Positions 18,860-27,662 of a stretch of DNA of 64,000 nucleotides are shown piece by piece (position 1 is the stretch's first letter; each line of letters opens with the position of its first letter). A program made the translations under genes and the position numbers. The notes below the pieces were generated by a model. It did not search any database. It saw only the letters and a list, made by a program, of their open reading frames with translations, and had not been told where the DNA came from. The DNA is from Bacteroidetes bacterium UBA2475 (GTDB taxonomy: Bacteria > Bacteroidota > Bacteroidia > B-17B0 > Aurantibacillaceae), in assembly GCA_002342065.1 (NCBI GenBank), contig DDPF01000009.1, positions 1 through 64,000 on the forward strand, written 5' to 3'.

Positions 18860-20029
18860 TTAACTCTTTAATGCTTGTAAAATATCATTTAAAATATCTT
18901 CTTTATTTTCTAATCCAATAGAGACGCGAATCAAACCCGGTGTTATTCCAACCGTTTTTCTTTCTTCCTCAGAAAGTTTGCAATGTGTTGATGAAGCGGG
19001 ATGTGTTACAATAGATCTTGCATCTCCAAGATTAGGAGAGATCTTGATCATTTGAAGCTTATCTAAAAATTGTTTGGCGGCTTCGTAGCCTCCTTTAACA
19101 GTGATGGTAATAATGCCTCCGCCGGCTTTCATTTGTTTTTTTGCAATGTGATAATTGGGATGTGACGGTAAGAAAGGATAAGAAACATTTTCTAGTTTCG
19201 AATTTCCCTCTAAAGCTTTTGCAATGTGCAAAGCGTTCTCACAATGTCTATCCATTCTTAAGGCTAAAGTTTCTAAACTCTTGCTTAGGTTCCAGGCATT
19301 AAAAGGACTTAATGACGGACCCGTTAACCTTCCAAATAAATAAATATCGTTTATTAATTCTTTTTTACCTACAGCAATACCACCTAATACACGTCCTTGC
19401 CCATCCATATATTTTGTAGCAGAATGCACAACAAGATCCGCACCAAAACTAATAGGTTGCTGTAAATAAGGAGTCGCGAAACAGTTATCTACAATAAAAA
19501 GTAAGTTATGTTTTTTTGCAATATTATTTACTACTTCAAGGTCAATTAATTCAATAGCCGGATTGGTTGGCGTTTCTAAATAAATAAAACGGGTTTCAGG
19601 TTTAATTAACTTTTCTATTTCAGAAACATTATTAGTATTGAAATAAGAATGTGTAATATTTAATTTTGGAAAATACTTTGTAAAGATCGCATGTGTTGCT
19701 CCAAATACGGAAGAGCAAGAAATAATATGATCGCCCGATTTCAGCAATGCCATAAATGTAGTATAAATAGCAGCCATGCCGGACGCAAAGGCAACGCCGG
19801 CTTCCGCACTTTCAAGAAGACAAACTTTATTTACGAATTCATTTACGTTTGGGTTGGTATAACGCGAATAAATGAAATCTTCCGATTCATCATTAAAAGC
19901 AGCGCGCATTTCTTCCGCAGTATCAAATACAAAGCTCGATGTTAAATAGAGTGGGGCAGAGTGCTCGTTATTCTGACTGCGCTCCATTTGTGCTCTTATA
20001 GCTTGAGTTTCAAATTTTTTATTTTCCAT
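18860..20029 (-). CDS. Homoserine sulfhydrylase (trans-sulfuration family, MetZ/MetY-like)
   Basis: 389 residues, Cys/Met metabolism PLP family. The PLP Lys is in VHSATKYMDGQG; ETPTNPAIEL and the C-terminal IRVSIGLE are standard. Length and SATKY context resemble O-succinylhomoserine sulfhydrylase, but the operon carries metX, so O-acetylhomoserine plus sulfide to homocysteine is the likely reaction. Cystathionine gamma-synthase is the main alternative. Confidence 0.85.
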   Translation of the reverse strand: MENKKFETQAIRAQMERSQNNEHSAPLYLTSSFVFDTAEEMRAAFNDESEDFIYSRYTNPNVNEFVNKVCLLESAEAGVAFASGMAAIYTTFMALLKSGDHIISCSSVFGATHAIFTKYFPKLNITHSYFNTNNVSEIEKLIKPETRFIYLETPTNPAIELIDLEVVNNIAKKHNLLFIVDNCFATPYLQQPISFGADLVVHSATKYMDGQGRVLGGIAVGKKELINDIYLFGRLTGPSLSPFNAWNLSKSLETLALRMDRHCENALHIAKALEGNSKLENVSYPFLPSHPNYHIAKKQMKAGGGIITITVKGGYEAAKQFLDKLQMIKISPNLGDARSIVTHPASSTHCKLSEEERKTVGITPGLIRVSIGLENKEDILNDILQALKS

Positions 20030-20043
20030 ATAATTTTATTTAA

Positions 20044-20076
20044 AGGTCCTTCGACTACGCTCAGGATGACTGATAA
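20044..20076. repeat. Intergenic dispersed-repeat-like sequence
   Basis: The gap between the sulfhydrylase and OsmC genes contains ccttcgactacgctcaggat (about 20050-20069). From memory this resembles a short sequence scattered between genes in many Bacteroidota. Only one copy is in the window, so its repeat status cannot be shown here. It is locally more GC-rich than its surroundings. Confidence 0.4.
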
Positions 20077-20083
20077 GTTATTT

Positions 20084-20497
20084 TTAATTTACAGTCACTT
20101 TATAAGTTATTTTAGCAGTGGGCTCTAATGTTTTTGCAACTGAGCAATATTTTTCTACCGATAATTGTGCTGCGCGTTCGGCTTTATCTTTATCAACCTT
20201 CCCTTTTATTTTAAAATGCACAAGGATGGTTTTGAATAATGAAACATCACCGGTTTTTTCACGATCTCCATCAACCTCAATTTCAAAAGATTCTATTTCC
20301 TGTTTTTGTTTTTTTAAGATCAGGATCATGTCAATAGCACTGCAGCCTCCCAAAGCAGAAAGCAACAATTGCATTGGGCGCATACCTTTTCCATGCCCGC
20401 CAATATCCGGGGAAGCATCCATTAATAAAGAATTTCCATCCTCATTAACGGCCTCCATTTTAAAATCGTCATCTATTTTTTTAATGTGTATTCTCAT
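20084..20497 (-). CDS. OsmC/Ohr family protein
   Basis: 137 residues. Two conserved Cys fit the OsmC redox pair: one in ALGGCSAIDM and one in EKYCSVAKTL. The family reduces organic hydroperoxides or handles persulfides. Its position inside a sulfur assimilation operon favours a role in thiol or sulfane-sulfur chemistry, which is inference. The start is the only sensible ATG and lies 29 bases after the upstream gene. Confidence 0.85.
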   Translation of the reverse strand: MRIHIKKIDDDFKMEAVNEDGNSLLMDASPDIGGHGKGMRPMQLLLSALGGCSAIDMILILKKQKQEIESFEIEVDGDREKTGDVSLFKTILVHFKIKGKVDKDKAERAAQLSVEKYCSVAKTLEPTAKITYKVTVN

Positions 20498-20526
20498 TTT
20501 AATTTTTACTCTAAATATACTTTATT

Positions 20527-21537
20527 TTAGAATGCGTTAACACCATTTACTGTTGTATATTTCATAGTATATTTTACGCCTGGATTTATATATTTATAAG
20601 CGCTGTGCGCCATTAACGCTGCTTCATGGAAGCCACATAAGATCAATTTTAGTTTGTTTTTGTAAGTGTTAATATCGCCAATAGCATATATTCCGGGAAT
20701 ATTGGTTGAATAATCCTCTGTATTTACTTCAATAGCATTTTTGTCAATGTTTAACCCCCAATTTTCAATTGGCCCTAATTTCGGACTCAAACCAAATAAT
20801 GGAATTAAATGGTCTGTATCAATAATACTTTGCTCATTTGTTTTACTGTTTGTCATTGCTACACTATTTAATTTACCGTTGCCGTTTACATAATTTAAGT
20901 TAGTGTTAAGGTGCAGTTTTATTTTACCCTCTTCTGCCAGTTTAAAAACTTTGTTTACGCTATCCGGTGTTCCTCTAAATGATTCACTTCTGTGAACAAG
21001 TGTTAGCTCAGAACAAACCTCGCTTAAAAAAATGGTCCAGTCCAGCGCGCTATCGCCACCACCTGCAATCACCATTTTTTTATTACGGTATTTTTCCGGA
21101 TCAAGGATCATGTAATTGATCCCTTTTCCGTTCTCAAATTTTTCCAAACCTTCAACTTCCGGTTTGCGAGGCTCAAAGCAACCTAAGCCGCCGGCAATAA
21201 CAATTACTTTTGCCTGAATCTGCGTTCCTAAATTTGTTGTCAATAGAAAATCCTTTTCACCTCGTTTTTCTAAAGTCTCAATACGTTCGCCTAAAGTATA
21301 ACCGGGGTTAAAGGGTTCTGCTTGTTTTACCAAATTATCAACTAACTCTTGTGCCAACACACTAGGAAAACCTGGAATATCATAAATAGGTTTTTTTGGA
21401 TAGATCTCTGAAAGCTGTCCACCCACTTGTGGTAAATAATCAATTAAATGGCAGCGCATTTTTAAAAGTCCTGCTTCAAAAATGGCAAATAATGCTACCG
21501 GTCCTGCGCCTACTATGGCTATATCTGTTGTTATCAT
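20527..21537 (-). CDS. Thioredoxin reductase-like ferredoxin-NADP+ reductase
   Basis: 336 residues with two Rossmann dinucleotide sites: FAD-binding IVGAGPVALFA at the N-terminus and NADPH-binding IAGGGDSALD in the middle, plus GIYAIGDINTY near the C-terminus. The CxxC of thioredoxin reductase is absent, which matches the YumC-type FNR family. The likely job is to supply electrons, via ferredoxin, to the siroheme sulfite reductase in this operon (inference from context). Confidence 0.86.
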   Translation of the reverse strand: MITTDIAIVGAGPVALFAIFEAGLLKMRCHLIDYLPQVGGQLSEIYPKKPIYDIPGFPSVLAQELVDNLVKQAEPFNPGYTLGERIETLEKRGEKDFLLTTNLGTQIQAKVIVIAGGLGCFEPRKPEVEGLEKFENGKGINYMILDPEKYRNKKMVIAGGGDSALDWTIFLSEVCSELTLVHRSESFRGTPDSVNKVFKLAEEGKIKLHLNTNLNYVNGNGKLNSVAMTNSKTNEQSIIDTDHLIPLFGLSPKLGPIENWGLNIDKNAIEVNTEDYSTNIPGIYAIGDINTYKNKLKLILCGFHEAALMAHSAYKYINPGVKYTMKYTTVNGVNAF

Positions 21538-21546
21538 ATATTTTAT

Positions 21547-23013
21547 TTAGAAAAAAATTCTTTTTAAACTTATTATTATTACTACTAAGCCAACTAAGAT
21601 CATTATTGTTTTTGTCGGAATTTTATTTGCAAGAACAGCGCCTATTGGTGCCGCGATACTACCACCAATGATGAGGCCCGCAATGATCATCCAATGCGTT
21701 AAACCGATAATAGTCACAAAGGTTAATGAACTTGCTAACGCGACAAAAAATTCGGTAAGATTTACTGAACCAACAGTATAACGGGCATTTCTTCCACGCG
21801 CAATTAATGTAGAAGAAACAATTGGTCCCCAACCGCCGCCACCTATAGAATCTAATAGGCCACCAAAAAAAGCCAAAGGAAATATACGTTTTATGCGTTT
21901 GCGTATATTATCTTTTTTTAATGCTTTATAGATTATTATAATTCCTAAAATAAGCGTATAAAAAGAGACCAAAGGTTTTATGATAAAATTGTAATCCTCT
22001 AATGAGGTTAAAACATACGCGCCTAAAATTGCGCCAATTATACCGGGAATAAGTAGACTTTTAAATAATTTTTTATTTACGTTCCCAAATTTTAAATGCA
22101 TTAAACCTGAAACACCGCTGGTAAATATTTCTGACGCATGCACGCTTGCGCTGGAAGCTGCAGGCGAGATTCCACCGGATAATAAAAAGGTGGTAGCCGT
22201 TACACCATAGGCCATGCCTAAAGCGCCATCGATCAACTGGGCAATAAAGCCTGCAAGAATGTAATATAAAATTGAAGAATCAATTGATTGTGCAATGCGA
22301 TATGAATAACCACCAATAATATCCGGCGGTAAATAATAACAAAATAGATATCCGAAAATAATTAAGGCTGGAACGGAAAAACTATAAATGAGTAAGCGCT
22401 TTCTGCTTACTTTGTTTAATTTTTCCGGATGCCGAGATAATATTGAAGTAATAGAATTTAGTTTTTTTACTTTCGTCGAAAAATCACCACTCAGATGTTT
22501 GCGCACATTCGTTAGGTTGTCAATTGATTCATTAATATCTAATGGAAAAGAATCTTCTAGCGTTTCGCGAATACGCTTAGCCATTGTTGGTGATTTGCCA
22601 TTGGTAGAAACTGCAATTTTTACATTTCCTTTTTGAACGATTGAGCCTAAATAGAAATCACATTGTTCGGGTGTATCAGCAACATTTGCAAGGATATTTC
22701 TTTTCTGAGCTTCTTCTTTAATAAGCATGCTGATCTCTTTATTATTAACCGCAACGATAACAAGGTCAATGTTCTCAAGGTCTTCATTTTTGAAAGGACG
22801 TTGTTTAATAATTAAATTAGAATGCCCTAAAGAGAATTTGTTTATATCCTCGTTAACAGTTGTTGCGATCAGTGTAACCTTTGTAGCGGGGCTATTATTT
22901 AAAACAGCTGTTACTTTTTCTAATCCAACCTTTCCTCCGCCAACAATAAGCACCCGAAAGTTTTCCAGCTTAAGGAATACGGGAAATAATTTATTTATAT
23001 TTTCTGTGCTCAT
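21547..23013 (-). CDS. Fusion: CysG-type precorrin-2 dehydrogenase plus TauE/SafE permease
   Basis: 488 residues with two unrelated parts. Residues 1 to about 190 are the siroheme synthase N-terminal domain: FPVFLKLENFRVLIVGGG with NAD site GGGKVG (25-30), then VADTPEQCDF and STNGKSPTMAKRIRE. From about residue 206, multiple membrane helices carry TauE/SafE features (AQLIDGALGMAYGV, HASEIFTSGVSG, GGGGWGPIVSS). The first part would oxidise precorrin-2 and insert iron to make siroheme; the second would move sulfite or a sulfur compound across the membrane. I see no frameshift or internal start that would split it. It overlaps the upstream gene by four bases. Confidence 0.88.
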   Translation of the reverse strand: MSTENINKLFPVFLKLENFRVLIVGGGKVGLEKVTAVLNNSPATKVTLIATTVNEDINKFSLGHSNLIIKQRPFKNEDLENIDLVIVAVNNKEISMLIKEEAQKRNILANVADTPEQCDFYLGSIVQKGNVKIAVSTNGKSPTMAKRIRETLEDSFPLDINESIDNLTNVRKHLSGDFSTKVKKLNSITSILSRHPEKLNKVSRKRLLIYSFSVPALIIFGYLFCYYLPPDIIGGYSYRIAQSIDSSILYYILAGFIAQLIDGALGMAYGVTATTFLLSGGISPAASSASVHASEIFTSGVSGLMHLKFGNVNKKLFKSLLIPGIIGAILGAYVLTSLEDYNFIIKPLVSFYTLILGIIIIYKALKKDNIRKRIKRIFPLAFFGGLLDSIGGGGWGPIVSSTLIARGRNARYTVGSVNLTEFFVALASSLTFVTIIGLTHWMIIAGLIIGGSIAAPIGAVLANKIPTKTIMILVGLVVIIISLKRIFF

Positions 23014-23729
23014 AATTGAATAGTGTGGTATAAATTAAAACGAATTACTTCCGACATTAAAAAAGTATTACCTGATGATAACTGTTGCCAAATATGGATG
23101 TACTGTAATTGCAAACTTATTTTTTTATTGATTTCATAATTTAATCCTGCATACGATCGGTTTTGATCAAAATAATTATAAGTAATATTTTTTCCGGCAT
23201 TTACCATTAATTCATTTCCAATTAAAACGTATAATATTTTTCCCTTTTCTTCATTTTTTGCAAGCGGAAAACGCAGATCGAGCCTATAACGAAATCTGTG
23301 ATTGAATTGATACTCATTTAATGGTCCATTATTTTTTACCTTCTCATTAAAACGCTGCTCGAGCCTGAAGCGGTGCGATATTTTTAAGTTATTTATATTG
23401 TCATTGATCAAGATTTCCTGCCAAGGCCTCCATTCTCCGCGTGTAGATTCGTTATTAATAAAAAATCTGAAATGAGCAAAACCTAATGTCGTAATAATTT
23501 TATTATTAAACTTATAACTTAATCCTGTTCTGCCTAAAGCTTGCGAACGGTCGTGATACCAATTTTTTGCTCGAAATTGAAAATCGGAATTTACAGACCA
23601 CTTTGGATTGATATTAGTAGTATTATAATACCCTAGCCACAGCATGTTATCTTTTATTATTATCGGTGAATTTTGTGATAAAAGTTTACCCGACATAATT
23701 AGAATACCTATAAAAATAAAGCGAACCAT
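23010..23729 (-). CDS. DUF2490 outer membrane beta-barrel-like protein
   Basis: 239 residues, signal peptide at 1-18 (ends KLLSQ). Alternating hydrophobic/aromatic strands such as WLGYYNTTNINPKW, RPWQEILI, RLEQRFNEK and HRFRYRLDLRFPL match DUF2490, a predicted outer-membrane barrel of Bacteroidota. It sits between cobA and the transporter fusion with overlapping ends (1 and 4 bases), so it belongs to the same transcript. Function unknown; possibly envelope passage of a sulfur compound. Confidence 0.8.
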   Translation of the reverse strand: MVRFIFIGILIMSGKLLSQNSPIIIKDNMLWLGYYNTTNINPKWSVNSDFQFRAKNWYHDRSQALGRTGLSYKFNNKIITTLGFAHFRFFINNESTRGEWRPWQEILINDNINNLKISHRFRLEQRFNEKVKNNGPLNEYQFNHRFRYRLDLRFPLAKNEEKGKILYVLIGNELMVNAGKNITYNYFDQNRSYAGLNYEINKKISLQLQYIHIWQQLSSGNTFLMSEVIRFNLYHTIQL

Positions 23730-24499
23730 TAGTTGAATAAATATCTTGAATTAACCCTGCTCAAAGAAAAGGCCCTGTGTTGTTTTACAACTTCTCCAAT
23801 AATAATTACTGCAGGTGCCTGAATGTTTTCTTTTTCAGAAACACCAACAATAGTATCAATTGTTCCTAATGCAATGGCCTGGTTGGGTAATGAACCATTT
23901 TGAATTAATGCGACGGCAGTATTTCCTTTATTTTCTTTTTGAAACACTTCTGTAATTTCCTTTAATTTAGAAAGACCCATTAAAATAACTACTGTGGCAT
24001 TTGTTTTTGCTGCTAATAAAACATCCTGCGATAATTTATTTTCTTTTGTTGTTCCGGTAATTACCCAAAAACTTTCGCTAACGCCTCTGTGGGTAACAGG
24101 AATACCACTTAATGCAGGGACGCCAATAGAACTCGAGATTCCCGGAACAACTTGGGTTTCAATATTAAAAGCATAAGCATAATCTATTTCTTCCTGGCCG
24201 CGACCAAACACAAAAGAGTCACCGCCTTTTAAACGAACAACATGCCCGTGTGTAAAAGCAAGGTCAATTATTAAAGAATTAATTTGTTCCTGTGTGTAAG
24301 CATGTTGATGATTACGTTTACCTACATAAATTTTTAAAGCATCATTTGGAGCAAATTTCAGTAGATCTTTGTTTACCAAAGCATCGTATAGAACAACATC
24401 TGCTGTTTTTAATGCATTTAAACCTTTAATGGTTATTAATTCAATATCGCCCGGACCGGCACCTACAAGGGTTAATTTTGGATTTATAGTTTGTGACAT
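23729..24499 (-). CDS. cobA: Uroporphyrinogen-III C-methyltransferase
   Basis: 256 residues, the single-domain SUMT. Family motifs are LVGAGPGDIELIT, VRLKGGDSFVFGRG and GIPVTHRG. It methylates uroporphyrinogen III twice with SAM to give precorrin-2, the substrate of the CysG-like domain two genes downstream. It supplies siroheme to the sulfite reductase. Its start codon is preceded by the hairpin-rich stretch behind the poly-Cys ORF. Confidence 0.95.
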   Translation of the reverse strand: MSQTINPKLTLVGAGPGDIELITIKGLNALKTADVVLYDALVNKDLLKFAPNDALKIYVGKRNHQHAYTQEQINSLIIDLAFTHGHVVRLKGGDSFVFGRGQEEIDYAYAFNIETQVVPGISSSIGVPALSGIPVTHRGVSESFWVITGTTKENKLSQDVLLAAKTNATVVILMGLSKLKEITEVFQKENKGNTAVALIQNGSLPNQAIALGTIDTIVGVSEKENIQAPAVIIIGEVVKQHRAFSLSRVNSRYLFN

Positions 24500-24509
24500 G
24501 ACTTTTTTA

Positions 24510-24580
24510 TTTAACTGTTTATAATTTGAGTTTTCGGTTTTTTGTTTAACTGAGCGGCCGAAATTTCAAACCCAGTTAAA
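24510..24580 (-). promoter_or_regulatory. Alternative hairpins between poly-Cys ORF and cobA
   Basis: Right after the poly-Cys stop, minus strand TTTAACTG (24580-24573) can pair with either of two perfect CAGTTAAA copies. The near copy (24552-24545) extends to about 10 pairs. The far copy (24517-24510) lies 10 bases before the cobA ATG. The helices exclude each other, so one would leave the cobA start region open and the other would close it. There is no T-tract, so translational control or early RNA release by another route is more likely than an intrinsic terminator. Confidence 0.55.
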
Positions 24581-24646
24581 TTATTTATATTTGCAGCAAC
24601 AACAGCAACAACAACGCATTTTGTCAGTATAGATCGGCATTTTCAT
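24581..24646 (-). CDS. Poly-cysteine leader peptide (seven consecutive Cys codons)
   Basis: A 21-residue ORF starts one base after the sulfite reductase stop (ATG 24646-24644). It begins MKMPIYTDKMR, continues with seven Cys in a row (codons 24613-24593, mixed TGT and TGC) and ends KYK. Mixed codons argue against a simple trinucleotide slippage repeat. Placed between two siroheme/sulfite genes and followed by competing hairpins, it looks like a ribosome-stalling cysteine sensor. Poly-Cys leader ORFs that sense cysteine are known in mycobacteria. A metal- or thiol-binding micropeptide is the alternative. Confidence 0.72.
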   Translation of the reverse strand: MKMPIYTDKMRCCCCCCCKYK

Positions 24647-24647
24647 A

Positions 24648-26780
24648 TTATGATACTTTTTCATTTTTTGTTTCGTTAATATACTTTGCTCTTAATAGTT
24701 TTACTTCTCTTACAAATCTATCAGCTTGCGAAAAATATCCTTCTGCAAAAAATTCAGAAGGCTCATGTTTATTTATTTGCAATACCAGTTCTTTAAAAGT
24801 GCTATCATAGCTAAATGGTTTTTCTGTTTCAAATAATTTATCAAAATCAGAGATCACACCGTGTTGTGTATTTACATGGATCGACTTATCCAACAGTAGC
24901 GCTTTAGCTGCATTAATAAAAGCAGCGTAAGAATAATAAATACTATCACCAAAAGATTTTTCTTCAAATGCTTCTGCTGCAAAAGTTAATTTTTCTTCTG
25001 CTTCATAAAACAATGTAGCAACAAGATCAATTACCACACCGGCACATTCGCCAACACCAATAGCCGTTGCAAATTTTTCATCCTGGCCCCAATCAATATA
25101 ATCTTCTGTTTTTAAAGTGGAGTTATCTGCCAACGGTTTTAATAATTGATAAAAATAATCTTTACCCTGTTTATCGTAATACGAATTAAAGTATTCACCT
25201 TCAACTGCATTTTTTTCAAAATCGTTGAACAGAGAACGTAAAACATCCGGACCGCGTTTGCTTGCCACTTTAATTATTTTATCAGAGATCCTTCCTTTAC
25301 CGTTTCCAACAGTGCCCCCGCCCAACAGAACCTGGAGGGCAGGAACAACAGTTGTACCAACTTTAAAAGAACTACCGTGAAAACCTATCTGTGCTAAGCC
25401 GTGTTGCCCACAAGCATTCATACAGCCGCTAATTTTAATTTTTATATCATGATTGTAAAGCAGATCAGGAAACTCGCTGTAAATTACTTCTTCCAGTGCA
25501 ACAGAAATATGTGTGCTATTTGAAATTGCTAAATTACAGGTATCAGTTCCGGGGCATGCAGTAATATCGCCAACAGAATCAAATCCCGGAGTAGCTAAAT
25601 TAATGTTTTCAAGATCGTTAAATAAGAAAAGTAACTCTCCTTGTTCAATATTGCGTAACAAAAAACCCTGGTTTATTGTAATACGAATATCTTCAACATC
25701 AGCATATTTTTTTATTACGTTCGCAAACTTTCTTGCATCTTCGCTTGAAATATTTCCTAGTTGAATTTTTACATAAACTCCAACTAAATCTTTTTGCTTT
25801 TGTTTAAATGTGTTAGTGTTTAACCATTTAACATAATCCGCTTCATTAATAACAGGTTTTTCTTTTAAAAGAGATAGACGTGAGATAGTATTTTCTGTTT
25901 TATTTCCAGTATCGATATTAAATTCTTTTACTAATAATGCTTTTTCTTCTTCTTGTGTTAATGCTAAAAATGTTTCTAAACCAATTTTATTGATCAAATA
26001 CTTTAAGCGTGCTTTGTGACGACTAGCTCTTTCGCCATTTCTATCAAATACACGTAATGTCGCTTCAATAAATGGAATTAATTTATCTTCATGTAAAAAT
26101 TCAAAAGCAGTTTGCGCTAAAAAAGGTTGCGCGCCAAGTCCGCCACCAATTAAAACTTTAAAACCTCTTTGGTCATTTTCTATCTTTGGAATAAAACCAA
26201 GATCGTGAATGTAGGTAAAGGCAGTATCTTTTTCATTATTAGAAAAAGCCATTTTTATTTTCCTGCCCATTTCCTGGCAAAAAGGTTTGCGTAAAAAATA
26301 AGTAAATAACGCATGAGCATAAGGAGACACATCAAACAATTCGTTCGGATCTATTCCTGCTTCCGGCGAAGCGGTAATATTTCTTACCGTATTACCACAA
26401 GCTTCGCGCAGGGTAATATCATCCTGCTCTAATTTTGCCCAAAGTTCAGGCGTGCGATCTAAACTTACATGATGGATCTGGATATCCTGGCGCGTAGTTA
26501 AATGTAAATTACCGTTCGAATATTCATCGCTGATATCTGCAATGCGCAATAATTGTTTTACGCTTAATTTGCCAAATGGCAATTTAATGCGGATCATTTG
26601 TACGCCTTGTTGACGTTGGCCATATACACCACGAGCTAAGCGCAAACTCCTGAATTTTTCTTCATTAATCTTTCCTTCTTTAAAGGCACGGATCTTTGTA
26701 TCAAGATCGATAATGTCTTTTTCGATAAGAACCTTTGAAGAGGAGTTTATATTTTCTAATTCTGTTCTAAAGCTTTGCAT
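24648..26780 (-). CDS. Siroheme-dependent sulfite (nitrite) reductase
   Basis: 710 residues. The nitrite/sulfite reductase ferredoxin-like half-domains are duplicated, with LHLTTRQDIQIHHV at about 95-110. The four [4Fe-4S]-siroheme ligands are Cys409, Cys415 (ACPGTDTC) and Cys453, Cys457 (GCMNACGQ). A C-terminal extension (about 575-710) is helical and looks like the HEPN-type tail found on some Bacteroidota enzymes of this family. Operon context makes assimilatory sulfite reduction to sulfide the best call; electrons probably come from ferredoxin. Confidence 0.92.
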   Translation of the reverse strand: MQSFRTELENINSSSKVLIEKDIIDLDTKIRAFKEGKINEEKFRSLRLARGVYGQRQQGVQMIRIKLPFGKLSVKQLLRIADISDEYSNGNLHLTTRQDIQIHHVSLDRTPELWAKLEQDDITLREACGNTVRNITASPEAGIDPNELFDVSPYAHALFTYFLRKPFCQEMGRKIKMAFSNNEKDTAFTYIHDLGFIPKIENDQRGFKVLIGGGLGAQPFLAQTAFEFLHEDKLIPFIEATLRVFDRNGERASRHKARLKYLINKIGLETFLALTQEEEKALLVKEFNIDTGNKTENTISRLSLLKEKPVINEADYVKWLNTNTFKQKQKDLVGVYVKIQLGNISSEDARKFANVIKKYADVEDIRITINQGFLLRNIEQGELLFLFNDLENINLATPGFDSVGDITACPGTDTCNLAISNSTHISVALEEVIYSEFPDLLYNHDIKIKISGCMNACGQHGLAQIGFHGSSFKVGTTVVPALQVLLGGGTVGNGKGRISDKIIKVASKRGPDVLRSLFNDFEKNAVEGEYFNSYYDKQGKDYFYQLLKPLADNSTLKTEDYIDWGQDEKFATAIGVGECAGVVIDLVATLFYEAEEKLTFAAEAFEEKSFGDSIYYSYAAFINAAKALLLDKSIHVNTQHGVISDFDKLFETEKPFSYDSTFKELVLQINKHEPSEFFAEGYFSQADRFVREVKLLRAKYINETKNEKVS

Positions 26781-26782
26781 AA

Positions 26783-27661
26783 TTATTTTGTAGCATTATA
26801 TAAATGATACCAGTCTTCGTTACTTAATTTTACGGCGTAGGCTGTTGCTGCATTCTTAATACGTTTTTTATCGGGACTTCCAATTATTGGTAAAGCACCT
26901 AATTTGTGCAGCCAGGCAACAGCAGCTTGTTCAATATTAATATTGTGTTTTTTTGCTACTTCAGTTAAGGCTTTTCTAACTTTAACGGCTTTTTTATCTT
27001 TTCCGCTTAATATTCTGCCACCCGCTAACGGCGCATAGGCCATTGGTTTGCTGTATTGTTCCTTAATAAAATCTAAACGACCATCATCAATAGCAGAGGT
27101 TTGTAGTAAATTTAATTCAAGATGATTAGTGATGATAGGTTGCGATAAATGAGAAGCCAATAGACGGTGTTGAAACACATTAAAATTTGAAACACCAATA
27201 AATTTTATTTTCCCGTTTATTAAAAGTTTGGTCAATGCCGAAGCTGTTTCTTCCGCATTATATAACGGATCATAATGCTCCAATAAAAAAATATCAATAT
27301 AATCTGTTTTTAATCTTTTTAATGAATCATTTACGCTTTTGGTAATGTGTTCTGTACTCAGATCATAATATTCTGCCTTTTTATTTTTACCGGAAAATTT
27401 TCTGATGCCGGCTTTTGTAGAAATGATAACATCTTCACGCTTTATAGAACTTGAAGAAATGGCTTTACCAAAAAGCTCTTCTATTTTACCATCAGAATAA
27501 TTATCGCTATGATCAAATGTATTTACACCTAACTCCAGGTTATAATTAATAATATCCTCTATCTTTTTTTGGTTAGCTAATGCAGCTGTACTGTATCTCC
27601 AGAAACTGTAAATAGCCGCCGATGCTTCAGGGCCTGATTCGCTTATGTATATCTTTTCCAT
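26783..27661 (-). CDS. Aldo/keto reductase
   Basis: 292 residues, TIM barrel. It shows the AKR motifs GVNTFDHSDNYSDG (Asp and Tyr), STKAGI (Lys), LLEHYDPL (His) and GVSNFNVFQ. The length and motif spacing resemble the YdhF-like subgroup. The substrate is unknown. It sits between homoserine dehydrogenase and sulfite reductase with spacers of one and two bases, so it is part of the operon, but a sulfur-related reaction is only inference. Confidence 0.87.
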   Translation of the reverse strand: MEKIYISESGPEASAAIYSFWRYSTAALANQKKIEDIINYNLELGVNTFDHSDNYSDGKIEELFGKAISSSSIKREDVIISTKAGIRKFSGKNKKAEYYDLSTEHITKSVNDSLKRLKTDYIDIFLLEHYDPLYNAEETASALTKLLINGKIKFIGVSNFNVFQHRLLASHLSQPIITNHLELNLLQTSAIDDGRLDFIKEQYSKPMAYAPLAGGRILSGKDKKAVKVRKALTEVAKKHNINIEQAAVAWLHKLGALPIIGSPDKKRIKNAATAYAVKLSNEDWYHLYNATK

Positions 27662-27662
27662 A

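Noticed and set aside
24593..24619. Simple CAA/CAG trinucleotide slippage tract instead of a coding Cys run
   Set aside because: The repeat is imperfect in a way that keeps only Cys codons, sits in a closed ORF beside sulfur genes, and is matched by a second Cys-rich ORF in the same operon; slippage origin remains possible but does not explain the setting.
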